A stretch of DNA of 35,317 bases, taken from positions 1 through 35,317 of the forward strand of contig JAFDYJ010000031.1 in the NCBI GenBank assembly GCA_018267515.1. The letters run 5' to 3'. Source of the DNA: Bacteroidota bacterium (GTDB lineage Bacteria > Bacteroidota > Bacteroidia > Chitinophagales > Chitinophagaceae). The notes below the pieces were generated by a model. It worked only from the letters and a program-made list of their open reading frames with translations, had not been told where the DNA came from and did no database searches. The number at the start of each line of letters is the position of its first letter. The first letter of the stretch is position 1. A program made the position numbers and the translations under genes. This document shows, piece after piece, positions 17,572 through 25,388 of this stretch.

Positions 17572-17610
17572 AAAACCCTGTTTCTTTTTGACACAGGGTT
17601 TTTTGTTTTT
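17572..17610 (+). terminator. Rho-independent terminator after tonB
   Basis: A perfect ten-pair stem, AAAACCCTGT (17572-17581) with ACAGGGTTTT (17593-17602), encloses an 11-base loop. It is followed by T residues interrupted once by G up to 17610. It lies 23 bases after the tonB stop and ends the exbB-tonB operon. Confidence 0.9.
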
Positions 17611-17629
17611 CGGGTTCGCCTGCCTGGCC

Positions 17630-17637
17630 TAATTTTG
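17630..17637 (+). promoter_or_regulatory. Candidate -7 box of mnmE
   Basis: TAATTTTG matches the consensus TAnnTTTG exactly and lies only seven bases before the mnmE ATG. The -33 position 20 bases upstream is TTT rather than TTG and falls in the T-tract of the tonB terminator. If used, the transcript would be almost leaderless. Confidence 0.4.
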
Positions 17638-17644
17638 AAAATAT

Positions 17645-19024
17645 ATGAATCAGCATATAGGATGGGATGATACTATTGTGGCACCGGCTACTGCACCGGG
17701 AGTCAGTGCAATCAGTGTCATTCGCCTCAGTGGCAGCCTTGCTTACGAAATCATGGATTTTCTTTTTCCTTCAAAAAAAATTTCAGAACAGCCACCGCAT
17801 ACATTGCATGTTGGCTATTTAAAAAACGGAGAACAGGTGCTGGATGAAGTTGTGGTATCTGTGTTTAAAGCTCCACGTTCCTATACGGGAGAAGACATGG
17901 TGGAAATCAGTTGTCATGGTTCTCCATTTATTGTTCAGCAAATAATAGCAGCCTGCATCAGCCGGGGAGCCCGACTGGCAAAACCCGGTGAGTTTACACA
18001 AAGGGCATTTCTTAATGGTAAACTGGATCTTACCCAGGCCGAAGCTGTAGCTGACCTGATAGCCAGTAATTCTGTTGCTTCTCATAAAACAGCCTTGCAT
18101 GCCATCCGGGGTGGTTTTTCAAAAAAGATGAAAGAGTTGAGAGAAGCAATGATCCGTTTTTCCGCATTAAATGAACTGGAACTTGATTTTTCACAGGAAG
18201 ATGTAAGCTTTGCCGATCGCAATCAGTTTTATTTACTCATTGATGAATTGAAACGTACCGTCAGCCATCTTCTAACTTCTTTTCAATTGGGGAATGCTAT
18301 TCGCAATGGCGTAAGCGTAGCAATTATCGGGAAACCCAATGCAGGAAAATCAACTTTGCTAAACACTCTTCTGAATGAAGACAGGGCCATTGTCAGTGAA
18401 ATTCCCGGCACAACCCGTGATACTATTGAAGAAGTCATCAATATTGACGGAATCTTATTCCGGTTAATTGACACAGCAGGTATCCGGCAGCATACAAGTG
18501 ATGTAATAGAAACTGCAGGTGTGGAACGAAGCCTGGCAAAAATGAAACAGGCTGACCTGGTTATTTATCTTTTTGATGTGAGTGATGAAAAGGAAGAAGT
18601 GGTAAACCAGGTTTTTGAGATGCAGAAAAATAATTTGAATTTTCTGCCGGTAGCTAATAAAATTGACAAGGTTGGAGAATCTGCAGCCCGAGAAAGATTT
18701 TCTGATATTGAAAAAATTGTCTTTATTTCTGCTAAAGAACATTTACATACCGAAGTTTTAAGAGAAAGGATGGTGGACACTGTACTTCAGGATAAACTGG
18801 ATTTAGAAGATACCATTGTTACCAATGCCCGGCATTATCATGCCTTAAAAGAGGTGGAGAGCTCACTGGCAGATGTAAAAAAGGGGCTGGATGAAAATAT
18901 TCCGGGAGACCTGCTGGCGTCAGATATCCGTCGTTGCCTGTACTATTTAGGTGAGATCACCGGCGAAATCACCAATGAAGATCAGCTGGACTATATTTTT
19001 TCAAAGTTTTGTATCGGAAAGTAA
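17645..19024 (+). CDS. mnmE: tRNA uridine-5-carboxymethylaminomethyl modification GTPase MnmE
   Basis: MnmE, with MnmG, modifies the wobble uridine (position 34) of several tRNAs using a folate-derived carbon and GTP hydrolysis. The product is 459 residues, a normal length. The N-terminal folate-binding domain opens with DTIVAPATAPGVSAISVIRLSG and contains PRSYTGEDMVEISCHGS and KPGEFTQRAFLNGKLDLTQAEAVADLI. The G domain has the P-loop GKPNAGKS at residues 229-236, PGTTRDT, DTAGI and NKID. The C-terminus ends FCIGK, with the conserved catalytic cysteine of the family. The gene seems to be transcribed alone, between the tonB terminator and convergent lipoprotein genes. Confidence 0.97.
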   Translation: MNQHIGWDDTIVAPATAPGVSAISVIRLSGSLAYEIMDFLFPSKKISEQPPHTLHVGYLKNGEQVLDEVVVSVFKAPRSYTGEDMVEISCHGSPFIVQQIIAACISRGARLAKPGEFTQRAFLNGKLDLTQAEAVADLIASNSVASHKTALHAIRGGFSKKMKELREAMIRFSALNELELDFSQEDVSFADRNQFYLLIDELKRTVSHLLTSFQLGNAIRNGVSVAIIGKPNAGKSTLLNTLLNEDRAIVSEIPGTTRDTIEEVINIDGILFRLIDTAGIRQHTSDVIETAGVERSLAKMKQADLVIYLFDVSDEKEEVVNQVFEMQKNNLNFLPVANKIDKVGESAARERFSDIEKIVFISAKEHLHTEVLRERMVDTVLQDKLDLEDTIVTNARHYHALKEVESSLADVKKGLDENIPGDLLASDIRRCLYYLGEITGEITNEDQLDYIFSKFCIGK

Positions 19025-19097
19025 TTATCTTAATCAATTCCTGTGACGATTTCAAAGCAAAGTATATTAAAGCAAACTTGTTAAACAATATTTCTTC

Positions 19098-19119
19098 AAC
19101 CTGGCAGGTTTATTTTTTC
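19098..19119 (+). terminator. Weak terminator between mnmE and the convergent lipoprotein gene
   Basis: AACCT-GGC-AGGTT (19098-19110) forms a five-pair hairpin followed by TATTTTTTC. It overlaps the stop codon of the convergent lipoprotein gene at 19110-19112. The stem is short, so termination efficiency is uncertain. Confidence 0.4.
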
Positions 19120-19370
19120 TCATCTTTCTTCAATTTCTCCGATTCTTTTAGTATCTGCTTTTTTGCATTTTGCTCTTCGTCTTTTACACCTACGGCTGTT
19201 TTTAAAGTGGCAGAATCATCACTGAGAATTGTGGAATCCTGTTGAACCATTGTGGGGTTCATTGGAAGAGAAGAATCGCCGGTAGCAATGTCAGCTTTTT
19301 TTTCATTTGAATTACAAGCGGCAAAGGCAGCTATCAACATAACTAATAGCAACAATCGTGAAGATTTCAT
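19110..19370 (-). CDS. Small predicted lipoprotein, unknown function
   Basis: The product is 86 residues. The first 18 residues (MKSSRLLLLVMLIAAFAA) form a signal peptide ending at C19, a lipobox cysteine, so the mature protein would be lipid-anchored in the envelope. The rest is hydrophilic, rich in Ser, Asp and Thr, and ends in a highly charged Lys/Glu region (EEQNAKKQILKESEKLKKDEKK) that may form a helix. I recognise no family. It is read toward mnmE and ends 85 bases from it. Confidence 0.7.
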   Translation of the reverse strand: MKSSRLLLLVMLIAAFAACNSNEKKADIATGDSSLPMNPTMVQQDSTILSDDSATLKTAVGVKDEEQNAKKQILKESEKLKKDEKK

Positions 19371-19500
19371 TTTAATTATTTTAAGAGTGATAAAATTAAA
19401 TTTGAGCCTGTAAAATTAAAAACAAAGACATTACTGCCATGTTAATAACCTTTTCCGGTAATTAGTCTCAGTATTAGAACGCTGAATAGTCCATTAAGAA

Positions 19501-19534
19501 AATTGCCCTGTTAATCTTGATTATCAGGGCAATT
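19501..19534 (-). terminator. Perfect hairpin, possible terminator of the 19696-20550 gene
   Basis: AATTGCCCTG (19501-19510) pairs with CAGGGCAATT (19525-19534) across a 14-base loop. Read on the - strand, the stem is followed by TTCTTAATGG, a short T-rich stretch. It lies about 160 bases past the stop of the lipoprotein gene upstream on that strand. It could terminate that transcript. Confidence 0.5.
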
Positions 19535-19597
19535 ACAGCGAATACAAATTCTTATGACCCGAAGGGGAAGAATCTTCCGGTGATTCAGGAAGCCTTA

Positions 19598-19626
19598 CCC
19601 ATTTTAGTGAACTGTCCTAAAATGGG
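19598..19626. repeat. Perfect inverted repeat, 10-base arms
   Basis: CCCATTTTAG (19598-19607) pairs with CTAAAATGGG (19617-19626) over a nine-base loop. No T-tract follows on either strand. It may be an RNA hairpin or a protein-binding palindrome; role unknown. Confidence 0.5.
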
Positions 19627-19695
19627 AAAGACTTCAAAAGCCGAGAAGGGGCTACCTATCATGTGAAAAAAAGCTCAGGAATTCTTCAGCATACA

Positions 19696-20550
19696 TTATT
19701 TTCTCCCCTTTCCACAATCAAACGAATAGGACATATCAAAAATATACCCATTATCGTATTCATATGTGATGGTTTGTGGATATCCTTTTGAATTAAAAGT
19801 CAAAGCTTTTGTGGTACTTGTACCGGATAAAACCATTCCGCCGTTCCCATCATCTGTATAGCTTTTCAGAACAGTTCCCACACCTCCGTCAACGGGGGCA
19901 ATTACTTCTCCATAAATCATGTCAATCGGAAGCCATCCTTTTTCTCTTACCAGGTAGGCTTCGTTGGATGTGTATTTCCCTACATTCTCAATTACTTTAT
20001 GATAGGAGAGTCTGCCATCTGCCCACCTCATAGTAATTTCCGTTACCTGGTTGATTGAATTATATTTGAACGTGTACTTCGAACTCCATTCAGGTGCAAC
20101 GACAATATCCATAGAATGTTCGATTACCAATCCTTTTGGGTTGTACTTTAGGCCATGGACAACATTGAGTTCGCCACCGACATATTCTTCTAATTTAATG
20201 ATGCGGCCCAAGGCATCTTTGGTGATCTTAATGGGTTCTTCCGGATACGATCCGGTATTGTCTTTATACTGTGTCGTCATCGAAAGGAGCGTACCATCTT
20301 TCAACCTTTTATAAAAGTAGGAAGTAGCAAAATCAATGTCTGACCCGTTATACATTGTAAAGGTGCTGGAGCTCAGGTAACCGTTGTTGTCATAGGTATA
20401 TTGCCAATCATTATTCTTGACCCCTGAACTGATAGAAGCAGCACTCAAAACCCGGCAATTGTCCGGAACCGGGAAATAATGATCAAATTTTTTACAGGAG
20501 GCAATGGCTATGACCATTGATACAGCAAGTGATTGAAGTATTTTTTTCAT
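19696..20550 (-). CDS. Predicted lipoprotein with YD-repeat-like beta segments
   Basis: The product is 284 residues with a signal peptide and lipobox (IAIASC, C19), so it should be anchored in the envelope. Several short segments have the Tyr/Asn/Gly pattern of YD or RHS-like repeats: WQYTYDNNGYLSSST, ITKDALGRIIKLEEY, LKYNPKGLVIEHS, FKYNSINQVTEITMRW, LTFNSKGYPQTITYEYDNGY. This suggests a beta-sheet wrap of the kind seen in DUF4595-like proteins of Bacteroidota. No catalytic motif is visible. The gene is followed by the next - strand lipoprotein gene after 325 bases. Export and anchoring are well supported; function is unknown. Confidence 0.8.
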   Translation of the reverse strand: MKKILQSLAVSMVIAIASCKKFDHYFPVPDNCRVLSAASISSGVKNNDWQYTYDNNGYLSSSTFTMYNGSDIDFATSYFYKRLKDGTLLSMTTQYKDNTGSYPEEPIKITKDALGRIIKLEEYVGGELNVVHGLKYNPKGLVIEHSMDIVVAPEWSSKYTFKYNSINQVTEITMRWADGRLSYHKVIENVGKYTSNEAYLVREKGWLPIDMIYGEVIAPVDGGVGTVLKSYTDDGNGGMVLSGTSTTKALTFNSKGYPQTITYEYDNGYIFDMSYSFDCGKGRK

Positions 20551-20755
20551 TTCTTTTAATTTTTAAGTTTAGGAATAAGAGGTAAAGTTTTGTATTTGTT
20601 TTAGTGTTGACAATAATATACATGCATTATAATTGGTTCCATGTCCGACTTTTCCTGCCAGACCCAGTCGCTTGTAGGTGGGAGCTGGGATCGGGAAATA
20701 CACTCCTCTGTCAATTTGTACGCAACTCCAAATCCCGGGATTAAAATTTAAAAAA

Positions 20756-21325
20756 TTAGTAAGAGAACATTCCTTCCATTGACACATCTCTCTCTGCAGA
20801 GGCAAAGTTGCCCAGTACTTCAATTTTTAGTGTTCCTTTAGCACGTGAATACTTACCAGTACCACCAGTAATGGTGAGGCTTCCAATTACCTTAAAGTTT
20901 CCCTCAGCATCGGGATCTGGTGAATAAGAATCCTGAGTCATAAATATTTTGTCACCATTGGCAGTTTTGATGGTTACATCTCCGGTAACCTTGAGTGGTG
21001 AGGGGCCGGAAAGATCATAAGTAAGGGTAGCATCCAAATTGGCTTTTCCAATGGGAGTTCCCTCGCCAGGACCGACGGCACGATCTTTCTGTATGGGATT
21101 TTCCGGGCTGTTCAGGCTTTCGTTGATGGCAACAAAATGAGCTTTGAAAGGAATGGGATGCTTCAGGTTCCCGTCACTCTTTACACAACTGCTCATCAGC
21201 AACGTAGCTGCAATCCCAACTAATAATAAAAAATAGGCTTTGAAAAATATTCTTTTTTGAAAGCGGATAGCATCAGGGAAATGGAACCCGGATGTTTTCT
21301 GACTGTTTACTATTTTTTGTTTCAT
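20756..21325 (-). CDS. Predicted lipoprotein, unknown beta-rich family
   Basis: The product is 189 residues. An unusually long N-region of about 26 residues precedes the hydrophobic segment AYFLLLVGIAATLLMSSC, with C47 as lipobox cysteine. No later methionine gives a better signal peptide start. The mature part contains repeated strand-like stretches: ANLDATLTYDLSG, VTGDVTIKTANGDKIFM, FKVIGSLTITGGTGKYSRAKGTLKIEVLG, and the ending DVSMEGMFSY. The GGTGKYSRAKGTL segment resembles ones found in many short Bacteroidota exported proteins and in the allene-oxide-cyclase-like barrel, but I cannot assign a function. Confidence 0.8.
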   Translation of the reverse strand: MKQKIVNSQKTSGFHFPDAIRFQKRIFFKAYFLLLVGIAATLLMSSCVKSDGNLKHPIPFKAHFVAINESLNSPENPIQKDRAVGPGEGTPIGKANLDATLTYDLSGPSPLKVTGDVTIKTANGDKIFMTQDSYSPDPDAEGNFKVIGSLTITGGTGKYSRAKGTLKIEVLGNFASAERDVSMEGMFSY

Positions 21326-21562
21326 AGTAGAAAAAAGTTTAGTTGATTTAATGATTTAAAATTATTCTGTTGTATCTCGTGTTTTTTCTGAATTCGACCA
21401 GAGAAAGTAAATGGAAAACAGATAGCAGATTTGCCTTCTGAAGTTCCTTTAAGCGAAGACGAATGGCATTCAGAGATGAAAATTGTTGAATGGTAGAAAA
21501 TCCGCTAAGGAGTTGAGAGATTTAAAAGATACAGTTTAACTTCGAAATAAATCAGTAACAAG
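21326..21562. other. Divergent intergenic region
   Basis: This 237-base gap separates the divergent lipoprotein gene and the signalling operon, so it should hold promoters for both. I could not find a convincing TTG-N19/20-TAnnTTTG pair on either strand. No small gene is supported. Confidence 0.4.
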
Positions 21563-22696
21563 GTGACCTTTCAGCGATTCTTGTTTTCTTACAAATTATC
21601 CCACAGATTCTTGCGGCATCTGGCTTTTTGGGTAGGGATTGTAATTGTATCAGCAATTCTAAGTATCGGAGATCCGCTCACCGGCTTCTATGGTGAACGA
21701 ATTGTTTTCAGGGCAATACTATGCACAGTATGCCTGTTGCCTTTTTGTATCATTTTTTCTTACTGCCTTCTGTATTTTCTTTTTCCCGTTTACCTTAAAA
21801 AGAAAAAGTATTTTGCCTTTATAACCGGAATAATTTTACTGTTCAGTTTTGGATTGTGGCTCGATTTTCATACTACTTCTTTGTTTTTTACAATATCCGG
21901 TGCCCACCACCTGACTTCAGGACAAATAATCGTCGCCAGTTACAGCTTTGTCTGGTATGCTGCAGGAGCAGGGGCCATGGCACTTGGACTCAGATTCTTT
22001 AAGAAAATGTATTTGCAAAAAAAGGAAAACCTGATCCTGGCACGGCAGAAAACTTCCATGGAAATGAAGTTGTTAAAAGCACATATTCAACCAGACTTTT
22101 TATTGGGCACACTTGAAAATATTCACAGAGAGATTGAGGCAGGTTCTCAAACATCTCCGGTGATGATTATGAAATTTTCGGAGTTGCTCAGTTATTTATT
22201 ATATGAAAGCGATCATGAACTTGTATCTTTTGAAAAGGAAATAACCGCAGTGAATGATTTTATTATTATTTCACGTTTATCGGGAGCGAAAAATAAAATT
22301 GATCTCAAAATATCGGGCGAGATTGAAAATAAATTTATTGCACCCAAATTACTGTTAACCAATATTCAAAATATCTTCTCGGAGGTTGAAGGTTACAAAG
22401 AGGATTTAGATTGGGTAGCCATACATATCTCCGTCGCCAACGATAAATTGATGCTGGAAGTCCTTCTTCAATTTGCGGAGGGCAATGATGTCAATTTTGA
22501 TAGGCTGGAATCTTTTAAGAAATCTACACAACGGAATCTCAGTATTTTTTACCCGATGAATTGTTGTGTCTTTGATTTGCGCCGTCAACAGAATCAACTG
22601 CAAATGACGTTGATTTTAACTCTTTCCCAAGAAAATAATTTTCCTGAAAGGCCTAATAAAGAAATAATGAAAACAAACCAATATGACCCTGCATGA
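21563..22696 (+). CDS. LytS-like membrane sensor pseudokinase (degenerate His_kinase family)
   Basis: The product is 377 residues with the architecture of the sensor gene that follows it: four N-terminal membrane helices (to about residue 145), a coiled linker, then a His_kinase-like domain. The GTG start at 21563 gives MTFQRFLFSYKLSHRFLRHLAFW, which aligns with the paralogue's MTLHEFIFSKNKRIRYVRHIAFW. The family motif LKSQIHPHFLFNTLNNI is here LKAHIQPDFLLGTLENI, with Asp at position 178 where the phospho-accepting His should be. The ATP-binding N-box is lost (LLTNIQNIFSEVEGYK) and the GIGLxN box is missing. Frame and length are intact, so this reads as a maintained pseudokinase. It overlaps the next gene by 14 bases. 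Confidence 0.85.
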   Translation: MTFQRFLFSYKLSHRFLRHLAFWVGIVIVSAILSIGDPLTGFYGERIVFRAILCTVCLLPFCIIFSYCLLYFLFPVYLKKKKYFAFITGIILLFSFGLWLDFHTTSLFFTISGAHHLTSGQIIVASYSFVWYAAGAGAMALGLRFFKKMYLQKKENLILARQKTSMEMKLLKAHIQPDFLLGTLENIHREIEAGSQTSPVMIMKFSELLSYLLYESDHELVSFEKEITAVNDFIIISRLSGAKNKIDLKISGEIENKFIAPKLLLTNIQNIFSEVEGYKEDLDWVAIHISVANDKLMLEVLLQFAEGNDVNFDRLESFKKSTQRNLSIFYPMNCCVFDLRRQQNQLQMTLILTLSQENNFPERPNKEIMKTNQYDPA

Positions 22697-23831
22697 ATTC
22701 ATTTTTTCTAAAAACAAACGGATACGGTATGTCAGGCATATTGCGTTCTGGGCTACCCGATTTTTTTTCCTTTTAACAACTGCATTTGCCGGACTTTATT
22801 TTTTCCAACAGGCTACAATCCGGGAAAATATTTTTAAAGCAATTTTTTATGCGTTCTATATTGTTTCGGCCGAAGCAATCTATACCTATGCCATTGTGTA
22901 CTGGCTCATCCCCCAATTTTTTAGCACCAGGAAATTCCTGTTTGCTACCTTCTTTGTTATTCTTTCTGCACTACTTGTCGCTGCCGAGGCTCCGATTTAT
23001 ATCCAATGGTATATGCTGGAAAACCTCCCAGCTTTTTCATTTGCCCTCATCTGGGAGTGTATTGCATTATCCACTGCTACTTCACATTTAATATGCATAT
23101 TATTTATTGTAGGAGTGCTCTTTCGTAACTACTATTTCCTGATGGAAGAAAGAGAAAGTTTAATCAATGAAAACACGCAAGCTGAAATGAAGCTGTTGAA
23201 ATCTCAGATTCACCCGCATTTTTTATTTAATACCCTGAATAATATTTATTCATTTGCCTTAAAAAAATCTGCAGTTTCGGGAGAGTTGCTTTTGAAGCTA
23301 TATGATACACTTAGGTATATAGTTAGGGAATGTGATATCCCCAGGGTACCCGTTGGAAAAGAGCTAAAGTTTATTGAAGATTACATTGGTATTGAAAAGG
23401 TCAGATACAGTAATCGTCTGAAACTGGAATATGAAGTGAAAGGTGATATTCAAGATAAATGGGTGGCTCCTTTGTTGCTGATTCCGTTTGTAGAAAACGC
23501 CTTCAAGCACGGTGCAAGCAGGTCATTAATACAGCCCTGGGTTAAAATTAATATTTCAATTGAAAATGATTTTCTCAGCCTTCATCTCACCAACAGTATG
23601 CCATCGGAACACGCCAGGTTAGGAAAAAAAAGCGGCATTGGATTGACTAATGTAAAAAAGAGACTGGAACTCTTGTATCCTCACAATCACCAGTTGACGA
23701 TTGTACCCGGCAAAGAAGTATTTATGATTAAATTGATGGTGCCGCTTCATTCTGCACTTGCACCAGGTGAGTTAAGCAGGAGTATCATTCCTTTTAAAGA
23801 TTACAAACAAAAAATTGTTTATGGAGTCTAA
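22683..23831 (+). CDS. LytS-type sensor histidine kinase
   Basis: This membrane histidine kinase (His_kinase/PF06580 class) should phosphorylate the LytTR regulator encoded just downstream. The product is 382 residues. Four membrane helices fill about residues 17-155. The phospho-acceptor is H179 in LKSQIHPHFLFNTLNNI. The ATP-binding domain has the N-box PFVENAFKHG, with N272, and the G-box KSGIGLTNVKKRLELLYP. No extracytoplasmic sensor domain is visible, so the signal is probably read within or near the membrane. The start overlaps the upstream pseudokinase gene by 14 bases and the stop overlaps the regulator gene by 11, suggesting coupled translation. Confidence 0.93.
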   Translation: MTLHEFIFSKNKRIRYVRHIAFWATRFFFLLTTAFAGLYFFQQATIRENIFKAIFYAFYIVSAEAIYTYAIVYWLIPQFFSTRKFLFATFFVILSALLVAAEAPIYIQWYMLENLPAFSFALIWECIALSTATSHLICILFIVGVLFRNYYFLMEERESLINENTQAEMKLLKSQIHPHFLFNTLNNIYSFALKKSAVSGELLLKLYDTLRYIVRECDIPRVPVGKELKFIEDYIGIEKVRYSNRLKLEYEVKGDIQDKWVAPLLLIPFVENAFKHGASRSLIQPWVKINISIENDFLSLHLTNSMPSEHARLGKKSGIGLTNVKKRLELLYPHNHQLTIVPGKEVFMIKLMVPLHSALAPGELSRSIIPFKDYKQKIVYGV

Positions 23832-24546
23832 TCAAAAAATTACATGCCTGGTGGTTGATGATGAACCCCCTGCAATTGATATTTTAAGCAGTTACATTTC
23901 TTCTGTGTCCGCATTAGAACTTGTGGCCACCTGTAATGACGGTTTAGAAGGTTTGCAGGTATTAAGGCAACAGCCAATTGATTTGTTGTTTCTGGATATT
24001 GAAATGCCGCATTTGCTGGGAACAGATATGATAAGGACACTTAAAAATCCTCCTAAGGTCATCTTCACAACGGCTTACAGGCAATTCGCCCTGGAAGGGT
24101 TCGAACTTGATGCTGTTGATTATCTGCTAAAACCTATTTCTTTTGAACGATTCCTGAAAGCAGTTAATAAAGTGATGGATACTCATTTGAGAATAAGTGA
24201 ACCGAAAAATTCCATACAGGAACTGAACGATTACCATGGGGGCGGATTCATAAATATTCGGGCTGACCGTAAGAACATCAAGGTAGCCATGGATGATATA
24301 TTGTATGTAGAAAGTCTTAAAGATTACATCAAAGTAGTAACCAAAACAAGAAATATTGTAACCAGGCAATCTATATCATCCATAGAGGATATTTTAAAGG
24401 GAAACCGATTTATAAGGATACACCGGTCATTTATTGTATCAGTTGACAAAATCGAATCTTTTACCAGGGACAGTATTGAAATTGCAAAACAAGAATTGCC
24501 GATAAGCAGGATGTACCGGCATGAGGTAGAAAAAGTATTGAAGTGA
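23821..24546 (+). CDS. LytTR-family response regulator
   Basis: This is a two-domain transcription regulator. The receiver domain (residues about 7-120) has acidic residues D13 and D14, the phospho-acceptor D59 in LLFLDIEMP, T83-T84, and K104 in YLLKPIS. The LytTR DNA-binding domain (about 140-240) has FINIRADRKNIKVAMDDILYVESLKDYIKV and NRFIRIHRSFIVSVDKIESF. The product is 241 residues from ATG 23821; a TTG six bases upstream is less likely. The start overlaps the kinase gene. LytTR proteins often bind paired imperfect repeats and control exported or surface genes. Whether it regulates the secreted-protein cluster next door is unknown. Confidence 0.94.
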   Translation: MESNQKITCLVVDDEPPAIDILSSYISSVSALELVATCNDGLEGLQVLRQQPIDLLFLDIEMPHLLGTDMIRTLKNPPKVIFTTAYRQFALEGFELDAVDYLLKPISFERFLKAVNKVMDTHLRISEPKNSIQELNDYHGGGFINIRADRKNIKVAMDDILYVESLKDYIKVVTKTRNIVTRQSISSIEDILKGNRFIRIHRSFIVSVDKIESFTRDSIEIAKQELPISRMYRHEVEKVLK

Positions 24547-24640
24547 AGAATACATATATTTACTAGTTTCTTATTCGCTTCAACCAAATACTCTAGGATG
24601 AAGAATGAACTCATCTCCTTATAACTATAATGCAACAGTC

Positions 24641-24670
24641 TAATCCGTGATACGATTAAAGGGTTTTTTT
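24641..24670 (+). terminator. Candidate terminator of the sensor-regulator operon
   Basis: TAATC-C-GT (24641-24648) pairs with AC-GATTA (24652-24658) with one bulged C and a three-base loop. AAGGG and a run of seven T follow (to 24670). It lies about 100 bases past the regulator stop, between convergent genes. Confidence 0.5.
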
Positions 24671-24679
24671 GTTATGTGC

Positions 24680-25343
24680 TCACTCCACCATCTTCGTCAC
24701 CATCTCCGTATCAAAGTTCTTCAAAAAACTATCAATCAAATCTGCAGAATAAACTTTGTCTTTGCCTAGCTTATAACGGAACTGTACTCCAATAAAAAGA
24801 GATTTAGTTGATTGCGTTTTTTTGGAATGAGGAATAACAACCATTTCTTTATAAATCTCCACTTCCAATTTTTAAAGAACCTGCATAAGTATCTTCAAAT
24901 AAAGCAATCTCTAACAGGATAGTAAAGGACTTATATTTTGAATCCATGGAAAATTTTGAATCATTGAATTTCCATTTCCTGCATAAGTAACAAAAGTCCC
25001 TGCCTTCTTTGCAATCGGAAGATTTAAGTGGTGCACCATTCAGGTCTAAGTTGTTGATAAGATTGACCCATTTGTCGAATAACGCCTTCGCTTCTTGTTC
25101 TGATTTGATAGAAGAAAGGCCTGAAGTGAGGTAATCGTAATCAGGATAATTCATAACTAAAGTGTTACCGACTGTGCCGGTGATGTTAAACTTTAAAGTT
25201 TTTCCGTCTTGTTCTGTTAGATTCTTGAACTTGTTAGGAAAATCTGTCATTATTTGCAGCATCTGCTTCTCCAGCAATTTCTTGTCCTGGGCATTAACTG
25301 AATGAACAAATAAAAGCGGTAGTAAAAACAAAAATATTCTCAT
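24680..25343 (-). pseudogene. Exported protein gene with frameshift; C-terminal module shared with neighbour
   Basis: The upstream frame (25343 to 24849) encodes 164 residues with signal peptide MRIFLFLLPLLFVHSVNA, then a domain with SDCKEGRDFCYLCRKW. It ends abruptly after AGSLKIGSGDL. A second - strand frame runs from about 24868 to the stop at 24680 and reads naturally on from it: AGSLK, LEVEIYKEMVVIPHSKK, then KSLFIGVQFRYKLGK and SFLKNFDTEMVTKMVE. Removing one A from a five-A run (24869-24873 on the - strand) joins the two frames into about 220 residues. The tail closely matches the C-terminus of the next gene upstream (PLFLEVQFRYEINK, NFDMDALKKMVQ). It is either a frameshift in one gene, real or a sequencing error, or a gene fused to a paralogue remnant. 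Function unknown. Confidence 0.65.
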
Positions 25344-25388
25344 ATAATAATTTTTTATTCAGTGCAAAGTGAAAGGTAGTAATTTTTT

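Larger units (their letters stand above)
19371..19695. other. 325-base intergenic region with two hairpins
   Basis: No open frame that I can support lies here. Two perfect inverted repeats are visible, at 19501-19534 and 19598-19626, listed separately. The right part (19560-19680) is less AT-rich than the flanks and could be a decayed coding remnant, but I cannot identify it. Confidence 0.5.

Noticed and set aside
19009-19245. + strand reading frame after mnmE
   Set aside because: It overlaps the mnmE end and runs antisense through the small lipoprotein gene, which has a convincing lipobox. The Phe/Ser-rich translation looks like the antisense of a charged protein.
20569-20823. Possible - strand gene of 84 residues
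   Set aside because: It overlaps the C-terminal part of the lipoprotein gene at 20756, lacks a signal or recognisable motif, and its Trp/Cys-rich composition is typical of a chance frame.
21563-22696. Active histidine kinase
   Set aside because: The phospho-acceptor His, N-box and G-box are all altered, so kinase activity is unlikely despite the overall similarity to the next gene.
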